47,690 nucleotides of DNA from Massilia brevitalea (GTDB lineage Bacteria; Pseudomonadota; Gammaproteobacteria; Burkholderiales; Burkholderiaceae_D), in NCBI RefSeq assembly GCF_030711405.1, contig NZ_JAULSI010000038.1, positions 1 to 47,690 on the forward strand, written 5' to 3'. Both the position numbers and the translations under genes were made by a program. Positions 1 to 7,616 of this stretch are shown piece by piece; position 1 is the stretch's first letter, and each line of letters opens with the position of its first letter. The notes under the pieces are model-generated. The model saw only the letters and a list, made by a program, of their open reading frames with translations, was not told where the DNA came from and did not search any database.

Positions 1-225
1 CGAGAAACAGCGGTAGCGCTGCAGGTGATTCGCGTGACCATGCCGGTGCCAGCGCTCGCACTGGCAATGAGGGCAGCGTCGGCCCGCGGACCGGCATTGT
101 TCGATCAGGGCAAGCACCTGGTGCAACCCGGCCGCCGGGCGCAGGGCGTCGAGGACCTGCAGCCGCTGGGGCTGGTTCAGTGCGGGCAAGGCGGCAAACC
201 ACTTCGTGAAGCGAGGTGCTTTCAT
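1..225 (-). CDS. IS1595-family-like transposase, N-terminal part (cut by window edge)
   Basis: The reading frame is open from an ATG at 225 to the left edge, giving 75 residues that begin MKAPRFTKWFAALPAL. A zinc-ribbon half-site CPHC is followed by a basic stretch (RWHRHGH) and LQRYRCF. This is the layout of the N-terminal zinc ribbon of IS1595/IS1016-type DDE transposases, which continue with a second Cys pair. The catalytic domain lies outside the window, so I cannot say whether the gene is intact. No terminal inverted repeat was identified with confidence between 226 and 310. Family assignment rests on recognition of the ribbon pattern only. Confidence 0.7.
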   Translation of the reverse strand, partial: MKAPRFTKWFAALPALNQPQRLQVLDALRPAAGLHQVLALIEQCRSAGRRCPHCQCERWHRHGHANHLQRYRCFS

Positions 226-314
226 GGTCGACCCGTATCGATGGCGATACGGCTTGGACCGAGAATGAGCTCAGCAGTTCAACCCTCATCCATAGCTAAC
301 GGTGACAGCGCCAA

Positions 315-344
315 TAAAAAAGCCGGCGTCGCGAAGACGCCGGC
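315..344 (-). terminator. Rho-independent terminator of the small Cys-rich gene
   Basis: A 9-bp perfect stem (GCCGGCGTC / GACGCCGGC, 322-330 and 336-344) with a 5-nt loop is followed, reading leftward, by a run of T residues (315-321 on the plus strand is A-rich). It lies 23 bp after the stop of the gene at 367-555. Confidence 0.85.
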
Positions 345-366
345 TCTCGCTTGTTCGGCCAGCCGA

Positions 367-555
367 TCAGTAATCGTAGCCGCACATGTCGCGCAGACAC
401 GCCGTGCGTTCCGCGGCGCATTCCGCTGCCGGGGTACCGCCGGCAACGCAGACACGGTAGTCAGACGCGCAGTAGAACTCGCAGCTGGCAAAGGCCGGTG
501 CGGCGGCGGCGCCCAGGCCGATGGCAAACAGCAGGGTGGCAAGTTTCTTGTTCAT
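367..555 (-). CDS. Small secreted six-cysteine protein, unknown function
   Basis: 62 residues with a clear Sec signal peptide (MNKKLATLLFAIGLG..., likely cleavage after AFA near residue 23). The mature part of about 39 residues has six cysteines spaced C-x3-C-x6-C-x9-C-x6-C-x4-C, nearly mirror symmetric, which suggests a disulfide-stapled helical hairpin in the periplasm or outside the cell. A good ribosome site (AGGAGA) precedes the ATG and a strong terminator follows the stop, so it is a monocistronic, expressed-looking gene. I do not recognise a named family. Confidence 0.75.
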   Translation of the reverse strand: MNKKLATLLFAIGLGAAAAPAFASCEFYCASDYRVCVAGGTPAAECAAERTACLRDMCGYDY

Positions 556-926
556 ACTCTCTCCTCATTCATGATGCAAGGGTGTTATTGGTGTGAAGCT
601 GCGCCGTTGCGTCGCAGTGGCTGGGGACCGGGAAGGGGCTCAGGCTCCCGCGGTCATGCTTAGAATCAACCTCTGCCGTATGTGTGTCAAACCGGCATGC
701 ATATATATGCTTACCTCATAAGAAAAGCGCATTCAGAAGCTGGTCTTGTGATTCATGCAAGCCTTGCGGAACTGCCAGATTTTTGTGTCGTTTGTGCAAA
801 ACCACACAGGCCGCCGGGGAATATTGCTGACGATTAAGCTAGCTGAACTGTTATACTGGCGCCCCCCGCGGACACATCGGCTTGCCTGCTCAGGCAGTGC
901 GGTCCGCATGCAGACTGGTATCCCAA
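556..926. other. Intergenic region between the Cys-rich gene and the mks-like operon
   Basis: No convincing gene. It must hold the divergent promoters of the genes at 367-555 (minus) and 927-2294 (plus). A perfect 12-bp palindrome of alternating AT flanked by GC lies at 699-710 and could be an operator. A weak sigma70-like site is described separately at 827-857. Confidence 0.4.
827..857 (+). promoter_or_regulatory. Possible sigma70 promoter of the mks-like operon
   Basis: A good -10 (TATACT, 852-857) is preceded by a weak -35 candidate (CTGACG, 827-832) at 19 bp, longer than ideal. It lies 70 bp upstream of the first start codon. Confidence 0.3.
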
Positions 927-2294
927 ATGATCGACACACAGGCGGCCCTCGCCGCGGAACCCCATGGCATTGCACAGGACGAGCTCGATCCGCTCCAGGT
1001 GCATTTCCAGAACGGCATCGCGCCGGACGAAATCGAGCAGGTTTTCCACCTCAAGAAGGCCCAGCCCATGCTGTCGGCCTTTTCGGCGCTGTTCCACGGC
1101 AGCCAGGACGGCGTGCTGGTGCGCCTCTTGGTGCTGCGCGAACTGGCCGCCGACACCGCCAGCTCGGCTTTCAGCCGCGCCGACATCAACCAGAAGCTGG
1201 CCTACCTGATCCCGGAAAGCCTGGAAACGGTGCTGAACCGCCTGCGTACCCATGGCCTCCTGGCCTGGGACGCGCCGAGCGCCGTCTACCGCATCACGCC
1301 GCTGGCGAGAAACGTGTTGTCCGCGCTCGATACGCTGCTGGCGCTGGGCAAACCCGAGGACGACGAAGCCGAGATGGGCTTCCTGCTGTCCCAGGTGGCC
1401 GGCGCCCAGGCAGTCGGCGGCGTGACGGTCGAACAGCTGAAACACCTGCTGGGCCGCCTGGTCGAACTGACCGAGGAATTCCGCGATGCGATTGCCTCCG
1501 GTTCCGAATTCAAGCTGCGCAATTCGCAGGCGAAGTGGCACATGGCCTGCGACTGGGTCGAGAAGGGTTCCGTGATCCTGCGCGCGATCACCTCGGACGA
1601 ACGCGCCGATTCGGCGACGCACAAGGCGGCGCAGGCCATTGGACGGGCACAGAGCGCGCTGCTGAACATGCAGGGCATGTTCTCGCGCGCGCTGAACCAG
1701 ATCGAACGCCAGCGCGTGCACCTGGGCCAGTCGGGCCTGTCGACCACCGATGTAAAACGCTGGCTGCTGGCGCACGAGGATCTGGCCAGCCTGGCCGAAG
1801 GCGCCATCGACCGCCCGGTGGTGCCGCTGTTCGGCACACCGGCCGAGATGATCGACGTCGCCGAGACCGAGCTCCTGGCGGAACGCGCCGTGGTCGTCGG
1901 CCCGAAAGGCCTGCCGAGCGGCCAGGATGCGCCGCTGACCATCGACGACAACCCTGCCATGCAGGCCGAACTCGACGACTGGATCAACAAGCTGGCCGAC
2001 TTCGCCAACCTCGGCAACTTCCCCGAATTCTCGGACACCGGCCCGAAAAAGGTCCAGCTGCACGAGTCGCTGCTGCCGGCATCGTTCGCCGTGGCGTCCT
2101 ACCGCGCCTCGCTGCTGCCGCTCCTGGGCGACGCCTCCGAGGCCAGCCTGCAGGGCGCCACCGCCGAACTGGCGCGCCTGCCGGTGCGCTTCGAGGCGCG
2201 CGACGAGTTGATCCAGCTCGACGACCCGGAAGTCGCCGCCATGTCCTTTGCAACCCTCTCACTAGATCTCGAAAGCGGCACGCCGAATGAATGA
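927..2294 (+). CDS. MksF/JetA-like kleisin subunit of a condensin-like complex
   Basis: 455 residues from the ATG at 927, chosen because an upstream in-frame extension starting at 882 has no support. The protein is soluble and mostly helical. Residues about 75-130 look like a winged helix, the central part is long helices with an acidic patch, and the C-terminal 100 residues form a second compact domain, as in MukF/MksF kleisins (about 440-480 residues). It is the first gene of an operon in which it overlaps the next gene by 8 bp, followed by an SMC ATPase. This F-E-B order and these three sizes match MksFEB and JetABC. The role inferred is bridging the SMC heads on DNA. Assignment is from architecture and neighbours; individual family motifs were not verified. 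Confidence 0.6.
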   Translation: MIDTQAALAAEPHGIAQDELDPLQVHFQNGIAPDEIEQVFHLKKAQPMLSAFSALFHGSQDGVLVRLLVLRELAADTASSAFSRADINQKLAYLIPESLETVLNRLRTHGLLAWDAPSAVYRITPLARNVLSALDTLLALGKPEDDEAEMGFLLSQVAGAQAVGGVTVEQLKHLLGRLVELTEEFRDAIASGSEFKLRNSQAKWHMACDWVEKGSVILRAITSDERADSATHKAAQAIGRAQSALLNMQGMFSRALNQIERQRVHLGQSGLSTTDVKRWLLAHEDLASLAEGAIDRPVVPLFGTPAEMIDVAETELLAERAVVVGPKGLPSGQDAPLTIDDNPAMQAELDDWINKLADFANLGNFPEFSDTGPKKVQLHESLLPASFAVASYRASLLPLLGDASEASLQGATAELARLPVRFEARDELIQLDDPEVAAMSFATLSLDLESGTPNE

Positions 2295-2997
2295 CGATGC
2301 ACAAATCCTGATTGCGCGCCTGCTCACGCACCAGACCCTGCGCCGCGACGACAAGATGGTCAAGCGCGCGCTGTCGGACGAGACCTTCCGCGGCGAAGTC
2401 GACAAGCGCCTGCTGGAGTCGGGCCTGAAACTGCTCGACAACGTGTACGCCGACCACGTCACCATCGCCCTGCACCGCAACGTGGAACCGAAGATCTTCG
2501 GCGCCAAGGACATCTGGCAGAACAATAACTTCGGCCTGACGCGCGACGGTGTGGCGCTGCTGGTGGTGCTGTGGGCGCAGATCATCCTGCCCAAGCGCGA
2601 GCGCCAGGAAACCCATACGAGTTTTGCGGACGACCAGAGCGACATGTTCGACAAGGACGCGCCGATCCCGCGCGCCGAAGATGCGTCGATCGGCATTTCG
2701 TACACGGCGCTGCTGTCGGACTTCGGCGACAAGCTGGGCAAGAAGACGCGCATGGACATGAACCTGGGCGTGCTCTCGAAACTCGGGTTCATCGAACGCC
2801 GCGGCGACGTGATCCTGGAAGGCCCGCTGCTCGACCTGATGATGGACACCGACCTGCTGAAGGAACGCATCATCAACGGCGCCCTGTCCGACGTGTTCAA
2901 GCGCGCGCCGCTGGCCGTGGTGCCGCGTAAAGCGCCCGGGTCTGCCAATGATGCCGCGAACGACGCCGAAGCCGACGCCGAATCCCTCGATAATTGA
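2287..2997 (+). CDS. MksE/JetB-like KITE subunit of a condensin-like complex
   Basis: 236 residues. The start ATG at 2287 lies inside the end of the preceding gene, indicating translational coupling. The size matches MukE/MksE (about 220-240). The sequence has two regions consistent with winged-helix folds (about 40-100 and 135-200) and an acidic, low-complexity C-terminal tail rich in Asn, Ala, Asp and Glu. In the MksBEF model this dimer would bind the kleisin and modulate the SMC ATPase. It is separated from the SMC gene by 21 bp. The call depends mainly on gene order and size; by sequence alone it would be a conserved hypothetical protein. Confidence 0.55.
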   Translation: MNDDAQILIARLLTHQTLRRDDKMVKRALSDETFRGEVDKRLLESGLKLLDNVYADHVTIALHRNVEPKIFGAKDIWQNNNFGLTRDGVALLVVLWAQIILPKRERQETHTSFADDQSDMFDKDAPIPRAEDASIGISYTALLSDFGDKLGKKTRMDMNLGVLSKLGFIERRGDVILEGPLLDLMMDTDLLKERIINGALSDVFKRAPLAVVPRKAPGSANDAANDAEADAESLDN

Positions 2998-3018
2998 AGC
3001 TGAGCGAACTGAGACACC

Positions 3019-5841
3019 ATGTTCCACATTAAATCACTTGAGCTGGTCCACTGGGATTACTGGCAGCGCATCAAGAACATCCCGCTCGACGCCAAGATCA
3101 TCACCATCGCCGGCCAGAACGGCTCCGGCAAGACCACGCTGCTCGACGCCCTGCGTACCCTGTTCGGCCTCGACTGCTCGATGGGCCGCACCTATAAGCA
3201 CTATGCGCGCCACTCGGGCCAGCAAAGCGCCTGGCTGCGCGCCGTGGTCGACAACAAGCCGGTCGGGCGCCAGCTGTCGAACCGCCCGTTCCGCCACTCG
3301 GGCTTCTTCGCCGACGACGAAGTGACGCTGTTCTGCCAGGTGCAGAAGAACGGCGGCGACTGGAAGCGCCAGTACCTGATGCGGCCGGGGAATGTGCAGA
3401 TCGAGGAAGTGACCGAAGCATCGGACTGGCTCGGTGTGGAAAACTACCGCAAGCGTCTGGCCTCTGCCGGCCTGTCGCCGGCCATGTCCAAGGTGCTGGC
3501 CCTGGAGCAGGGCGAGACCGACAAGCTGTGCGAATACGCGCCGCGCCAGCTGCTCGACCTGGTGTTCCAGGTCTTCGGCGACAAGGAAGTGCTGGACGCC
3601 TACGACGAAGCCAAGCGCCACCAGCGCGACACCGAGACGGAACTCAAGCGCTTCGAGGCCGAGCTGGAAACCTCGCGCATCAATCTGGAAGGCCTGCGCC
3701 TGCGCGTGGCCAACTTCCACCAGTGGGAAGACCTGAACAAGGAAAAGGGTAGCCTGCGCGAAGAAGTGCTGCCTAGCCTGGAGTACCACGAGGCGCGCGA
3801 AAAGGCGGCCGCCATGAGTCGCCACCTGCGCGAGCAGCGCAAACCCATGCTGCAGGCCGATAGCCAGCTGGCCGAGAAGCGCCAGGCGCTGGCCGCTCAG
3901 CAGCGCGCGCTGACCGACTCGCAGGCGCAGGAAACCCAGCTGGAGGGGGAAGGCACGGTATTGGCGTCGCGCCTGACCGCCATCAACCAGAAGCTGAAAC
4001 CGCTGGAAAACCTGCTGGAGCAGAAGGAACGCCTGCAAAAGCTGTCGGCGGAAGCCGGCGCCGACATGGCCGAAGTGGCCTCGCAGCTGGAAGAAAAAGA
4101 AGCCGAGCTGGCGCGCCAGCGCGCCGCGCGTGAGGCGGTATCGAGCAAGATCGCGGTCGAGATGCAGACCATCTCGGCCCTGCAGGGCAAGAGCGCCATG
4201 CCGGAGCCGGAAGCCCAGCGCCAGATGCGCCGCGCCCTGCGCGACGAGGGTATTCCACACGCCATGCTGTCGGACATCGTCGAAGTGACGGATCCGAAGT
4301 GGCAGGGCGCGGTCGAGGGTGTGCTCGGCGGTTACGCCTCGGTGGTGCTGCTGGAGCGCGCCAAGGATGCGCCGGCGGCCTACCGCCTGGCCGAAAAGGA
4401 ACGCTATCGCCACTTCATCGTGCCGGACTGCGTCGACGCGCCGAAGATGAAGGACGACAGCCTGCTGTCGGTGGTGAACTTCTCGGCCGCGGCGCCGTCG
4501 TGGCTGATCGACCAATTGGCGCGTATCGACCGCGTGGATTCGGTCGATGCCGGCTTCAAGTCGGGTTCCGACGAATGGATCACGCCGGACGCCTACCACC
4601 GCGAACGCCGTGGCGGTCGCTCGCTGTACGTCGAGCCATCGCGCTACCGTTTCGGCGCGGCGGGCAAGACCCAGCGCCTGGAAGCGATCCAGAAATCCCT
4701 GCCTGCGCTGGAAGCCAAGGAAGATGCGCTGACCCTGGCCATCAGTAAACTCGCCGCCGAAGTGGGCGGCCTGAAGGCGCGCATCGCCGGCGTCGACGCA
4801 GCCAAGGAGCTGGCGGCGCGCCAGGCCGAATTCGAGGAAGCGACACGTTCGATCGCACCGCTGAAGGCCGAGCGCCTGGAAGTGGGCGCGCGCCTGGGCG
4901 AACTGCAAACCCTGACCAAGAACGCGACGGTGGCGCGCACCCGCGCCGACACCGTGTGGCAGAACGCGCGCATGGCCTTGTCGGAAGCGGAAGCGGGCCT
5001 GCGCCTGAACCACCGCCGCCAGATCGAGCAGCGCGCCGAGCACGCCAAGGCCTTGCTGGGCATGCGGCGCGAGTGGCGCACGATCCCGGCCAACTGGAAG
5101 AACCCGGTGCGCCGTGCGGCCCTCGTGGCCCAGCACCAGAATGCGCACCAGGTGAATTTGCGCCTGTCGTCGCTGGAGCATGCACTGGCGCGCGACGACT
5201 GGGAGCTGGACGCCACCGTCATCGACCAGTACGCGCGTTTGAACGAGCAGCTGTCGGGGCGCCAGACGGAGACCGAGGAGCGCCGCTACCAGAACAACCG
5301 CGCCATCGAAGCCACGGGCAACGCGCGCGGCGCCTACATCGAGCGCCTGCGCTATACGATCAAGACCTATTCGAAGAACATCAAGGAGTTGGGCGAGCTG
5401 GCGGGCATCGATGTCCAGGCCGATCCGGTGCGCCTGGAGAACGACGACGTGCAGCTGGCACAAGCCGGCCTGCACGTGCGCTTCAAGTTCGACGGCAAGG
5501 ACCAGATCGGGATGAACGACGGCGAGGCCTCGGGCGGGCAGCAGGTGATGAAGTCGCTGGTGCTCTTGATTGGCTTGCTCAAGTCGGAAGAGGGTTCGGG
5601 CGGCTTCGTGTTCATCGACGAACCGTTTGCGCACCTGGATATCCGCAACATCCAGCTGGTGGGCGAGTTCCTGAAGAACACCGATGCGCAGTACCTGATG
5701 ACCACGCCGCTGACGCACAACACCGACGTGTACGACCCTTCGGAACTGACGCTCATCACGAGCAAGAAGAAGAAGGACACGCAGTGGGCGCAGCCGATTT
5801 TCGTGCTGCAGCGACGGAAGGAAGAGGCGAAAGCCGCTTGA
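3019..5841 (+). CDS. SMC-like ATPase (MksB/JetC type)
   Basis: 940 residues, close to the about 950 of Pseudomonas MksB and much shorter than MukB. Walker A is GQNGSGKT at residues 32-39. An ABC signature ASGGQQ lies near 837, and Walker B ends in FIDEP with D867-E868, followed by a D-loop (HLD). Between them are two long coiled-coil arms (about 190-400 and 560-790) around a globular hinge (about 405-545), with a GGRS..VEPSRYRFG segment at the hinge exit. This is the SMC/Rad50 superfamily plan. With the two upstream genes it forms a likely chromosome-organising or anti-plasmid DNA-loop extruder. A terminator follows directly and no JetD/MksG nuclease gene is present, so the complex lacks the cleavage subunit of Wadjet. 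Confidence 0.7.
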   Translation: MFHIKSLELVHWDYWQRIKNIPLDAKIITIAGQNGSGKTTLLDALRTLFGLDCSMGRTYKHYARHSGQQSAWLRAVVDNKPVGRQLSNRPFRHSGFFADDEVTLFCQVQKNGGDWKRQYLMRPGNVQIEEVTEASDWLGVENYRKRLASAGLSPAMSKVLALEQGETDKLCEYAPRQLLDLVFQVFGDKEVLDAYDEAKRHQRDTETELKRFEAELETSRINLEGLRLRVANFHQWEDLNKEKGSLREEVLPSLEYHEAREKAAAMSRHLREQRKPMLQADSQLAEKRQALAAQQRALTDSQAQETQLEGEGTVLASRLTAINQKLKPLENLLEQKERLQKLSAEAGADMAEVASQLEEKEAELARQRAAREAVSSKIAVEMQTISALQGKSAMPEPEAQRQMRRALRDEGIPHAMLSDIVEVTDPKWQGAVEGVLGGYASVVLLERAKDAPAAYRLAEKERYRHFIVPDCVDAPKMKDDSLLSVVNFSAAAPSWLIDQLARIDRVDSVDAGFKSGSDEWITPDAYHRERRGGRSLYVEPSRYRFGAAGKTQRLEAIQKSLPALEAKEDALTLAISKLAAEVGGLKARIAGVDAAKELAARQAEFEEATRSIAPLKAERLEVGARLGELQTLTKNATVARTRADTVWQNARMALSEAEAGLRLNHRRQIEQRAEHAKALLGMRREWRTIPANWKNPVRRAALVAQHQNAHQVNLRLSSLEHALARDDWELDATVIDQYARLNEQLSGRQTETEERRYQNNRAIEATGNARGAYIERLRYTIKTYSKNIKELGELAGIDVQADPVRLENDDVQLAQAGLHVRFKFDGKDQIGMNDGEASGGQQVMKSLVLLIGLLKSEEGSGGFVFIDEPFAHLDIRNIQLVGEFLKNTDAQYLMTTPLTHNTDVYDPSELTLITSKKKKDTQWAQPIFVLQRRKEEAKAA

Positions 5842-5847
5842 TCAGTG

Positions 5848-5872
5848 AAGGGGCCCGGATGGGCCCCTTTTT
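5848..5872 (+). terminator. Rho-independent terminator of the mks-like operon
   Basis: A 9-bp stem (AAGGGGCCC / GGGCCCCTT) with a 4-nt loop is followed by TTTTTC. It starts 6 bp after the SMC stop codon. Confidence 0.85.
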
Positions 5873-6020
5873 CGTAGGGTGGACGGGTTCCCCGTCCACC
5901 CTACGGTTCCGTGTACGCATCGTTCCGCGTGGGCACGGGGTCCTGCACGGCCCGGCCCACCCTACATTGCATCGGCCGCAGGTACTGGCATTCGTAGGGT
6001 GGGCACTCGTGCCCACGCGG
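5873..6020. repeat. Cluster of three REP-like palindromes
   Basis: The first (5873-5905) is a perfect palindrome with 15-bp arms (CGTAGGGTGGACGGG and its complement) and a 3-nt loop. The second (5925-5965) is a degenerate inverted copy bounded by CGCGTGGGCAC and CCACCCTAC. The third (5993-6020) has the standard form GTAGGGTGGGCAC...GTGCCCACGCGG. The same core recurs at 14861, 14979, 46407, 46859 and 46996, always between genes. This is the behaviour of REP/BIME elements mobilised by RAYT transposases; none is encoded here. Confidence 0.8.
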
Positions 6021-6037
6021 TCACCCACCATCAAATC

Positions 6038-6154
6038 AATCCTGCTTGATCGCTTTGCGCAGCTTGTGCCGCCACACGAGCAAGCCTACCGAATACGCGA
6101 GGAAGCAAGCGCCTGTCCGCCCCACATACCATGCTCAGCGCTCTCCCGGTAAAT
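6038..6154 (-). pseudogene. Decayed partial copy of the membrane-protein gene at 6815-7327
   Basis: About 117 bp align to the 3' end of the intact minus-strand gene near 6819-6935, sharing blocks such as TTGCGCAGCTTG, ACCGAATACGC and ACCATGCTCAGCG. Several substitutions and at least two small indels break the frame. Only the last 35-40 codons are represented. The copy abuts a REP-like element on its left, and AT-rich DNA follows it on the right. It is non-functional as a gene. Confidence 0.75.
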
Positions 6155-6280
6155 TTTGATCGGGGTGCAAACCTGCTTGTGATGCACTTTGGATAAAGCA
6201 GCATCCATATTCCACAGAAACCTGGATTCTTTATTACTATGTGCGTTATCAAGTTGAAAATTAACAACAGTCATTATTAA

Positions 6281-6311
6281 TTGCTTTTTAAATATTTATC
6301 TAAGGTAAAAT
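6281..6311 (+). promoter_or_regulatory. Possible promoter of the YecR-like lipoprotein gene
   Basis: Within a markedly AT-rich stretch (about 6230-6345), TTGCTT (6281-6286) and TAAAAT (6306-6311) are spaced 19 bp, 43 bp before the start codon. Spacing is not ideal. Confidence 0.3.
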
Positions 6312-6353
6312 ATTCTGCTGCATTACTAATTAGATATATTCCTGAGAGAAAAC

Positions 6354-6677
6354 ATGAAAGCATTATTTGCCACAATTTTCGCGACTGTCATTTTGGCAGG
6401 CTGCGCTGTTCAAGCCCAGATGGTTCCCACGGGCGGTAGCCGAGCCGATGGCACAGTCAAACTTTCGTACGACTACGGCGCACTGCAGGTTCCAAAAGTC
6501 AACCCAGCGCAGGGCATTGCTGCCGCAACGGCGCGTTGCAAAGCGTGGGGCTACACCGGGGCCGAAGCATTTGGTGGCGGTACGCGTGCCTGCGCAGACT
6601 TCTCGATGGGCAGCTGCAATGTCTACCGCGTGACGGTCGAATATCAATGCACGGGCAATCCCCCACCACGTAGCTGA
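6354..6677 (+). CDS. YecR-like lipoprotein
   Basis: 107 residues with a lipoprotein signal peptide ending in the lipobox LAGC (Cys17). The mature part has the pattern A..RC..WGY..AEAFGG...C......SC.VY, which I recognise from the YecR family of small lipoproteins, some of which are controlled by flagellar regulators. The start is supported by GAGAGAAAAC upstream. The mature domain has four further cysteines that may form disulfides. It is a single gene with its own terminator, surrounded by AT-rich DNA and repeats. A link to motility is family knowledge only; no flagellar gene is nearby. Confidence 0.65.
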   Translation: MKALFATIFATVILAGCAVQAQMVPTGGSRADGTVKLSYDYGALQVPKVNPAQGIAAATARCKAWGYTGAEAFGGGTRACADFSMGSCNVYRVTVEYQCTGNPPPRS

Positions 6678-6748
6678 TACCCTTACCATCCATACCCTCT
6701 CATTGCGCCGAAAGCTGTCGAGAGGAACAGATGATGAGACAAGCATTA

Positions 6749-6781
6749 ACGGCCCGGTCGATCGAGACCGGGCCGTTTTTC
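6749..6781 (+). terminator. Rho-independent terminator after the YecR-like gene
   Basis: An 11-bp stem (ACGGCCCGGTC / GACCGGGCCGT) with a 6-nt GATCGA loop is followed by TTTTTC. It also sits just beyond the stop of the convergent gene at 6815-7327. Confidence 0.9.
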
Positions 6782-6814
6782 GTTAAGGGCTATGATGGTT
6801 ACCAACGCCAGTGC

Positions 6815-7327
6815 TTATGCCTGGTCGATCGCCTTGCGCAGCTTGCCCCGCCACAGCAGCAAGCCCACCGAATACGCCAGGAAGTACGCCCCCGTCAGCC
6901 CCACGCACACCATGCTCAGCGGGCTCTCGGTAAACAGCGGCGCCTCCGCCCCCGACCCCTGCAGCGTGTACAGCTCGAACGCGATGTACAGGATGCGCGC
7001 AATCAGCACCATCGCCATCACGATCCCCAGCCGCATCGGCGGCGTGAAGTAGTAACCCTCCTGGGTATCCTCGTAACGCGTACGGCGCAGCCCGAACACG
7101 CCCCAGAACACGCCCAGCGCCGCACCGGCGGCCAGCGCCGCCAGCTCCATCGGCCGGGCAAGCACCTGGGCCAGCGGCACCAGCACCAGCCCGCCGAACA
7201 CCAGCACGCCGGTGTAATGACGCGACATGATCGAGCGCTGGCGCGCCATCTGCGTTTTCAGGCGCGAGTAAATGCGCCAGACGAGGATGGGCGTCAGGGC
7301 GAGCAGGGCAAGGGTGGTGATGTTCAT
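6815..7327 (-). CDS. Integral membrane protein, possibly DUF1453/CcdC-like
   Basis: 170 residues from the ATG at 7327 (MNITTLALLALTPILVWRIY); the frame is open further upstream but that part is proline/glycine-rich and unsupported. Five hydrophobic helices are seen (about 3-20, 40-58, 63-80, 98-118, 133-155), with a basic loop RLKTQMARQRS after helix 1 and a charged C-terminus. The layout, with WRIYSR after the first helix, resembles DUF1453/CcdC-type membrane proteins, but this is tentative. A degenerate duplicate of its 3' end lies at 6038-6154. Confidence 0.6.
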   Translation of the reverse strand: MNITTLALLALTPILVWRIYSRLKTQMARQRSIMSRHYTGVLVFGGLVLVPLAQVLARPMELAALAAGAALGVFWGVFGLRRTRYEDTQEGYYFTPPMRLGIVMAMVLIARILYIAFELYTLQGSGAEAPLFTESPLSMVCVGLTGAYFLAYSVGLLLWRGKLRKAIDQA

Positions 7328-7448
7328 CGGGGTCGGAAGCGGCCGGTTGAGTCGAAGCGGCCATTGTAGCCGAGGGTCAGGCGGTGCGCCGCCACCCGGG
7401 CGGCGCATGATAAGGTTGTTCATCCACGAATGACAGGAGAACCCGACC

Positions 7449-7616
7449 ATGATCCCAGCCACGCACGTGCCGCTCAAAATGCATCGCGCCCCGGACCCGG
7501 CCCCCGCCGAAGAGCCCTTGCAAGACCCTTTCGACGCACCGCATCCCCACCACACGCCTGCTCACGAGAACCAGAACGAGGACCCGGTCCCCGATCCGAA
7601 GCCGAGCATTCACTAA
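7449..7616 (+). CDS. Small proline/histidine-rich protein, hypothetical
   Basis: 55 residues beginning MIPATHVPLKMHRAPDP, rich in Pro, His, Asp and Glu, with no membrane segment and probably disordered. A clear ribosome site (AGGAGA) lies about 10 bases before the ATG. The stop codon falls immediately before the converging tamB stop. Codon use fits the genome, which argues for a real gene, but function is unknown. Confidence 0.5.
   Translation: MIPATHVPLKMHRAPDPAPAEEPLQDPFDAPHPHHTPAHENQNEDPVPDPKPSIH

Noticed and set aside
755..2290. A 511-codon plus-strand frame overlapping the kleisin-like gene
   Set aside because: Arg/Gly/Pro-rich out-of-frame translation; the frame at 927-2294 couples to the next gene and has a balanced composition.
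3034..5718. An 894-codon minus-strand open frame inside the SMC gene
   Set aside because: The SMC protein has Walker A, signature and Walker B motifs in the right order; the antisense frame has none.
5842..6353. A JetD/MksG nuclease gene completing a Wadjet system
   Set aside because: After the SMC stop there is a terminator, repeats and a gene remnant; no coding region of suitable size follows, and none precedes the operon.
6354..6746. A 127-codon minus-strand frame over the YecR-like gene
   Set aside because: The plus-strand frame has a lipobox, a ribosome site and a terminator; the reverse frame has none.
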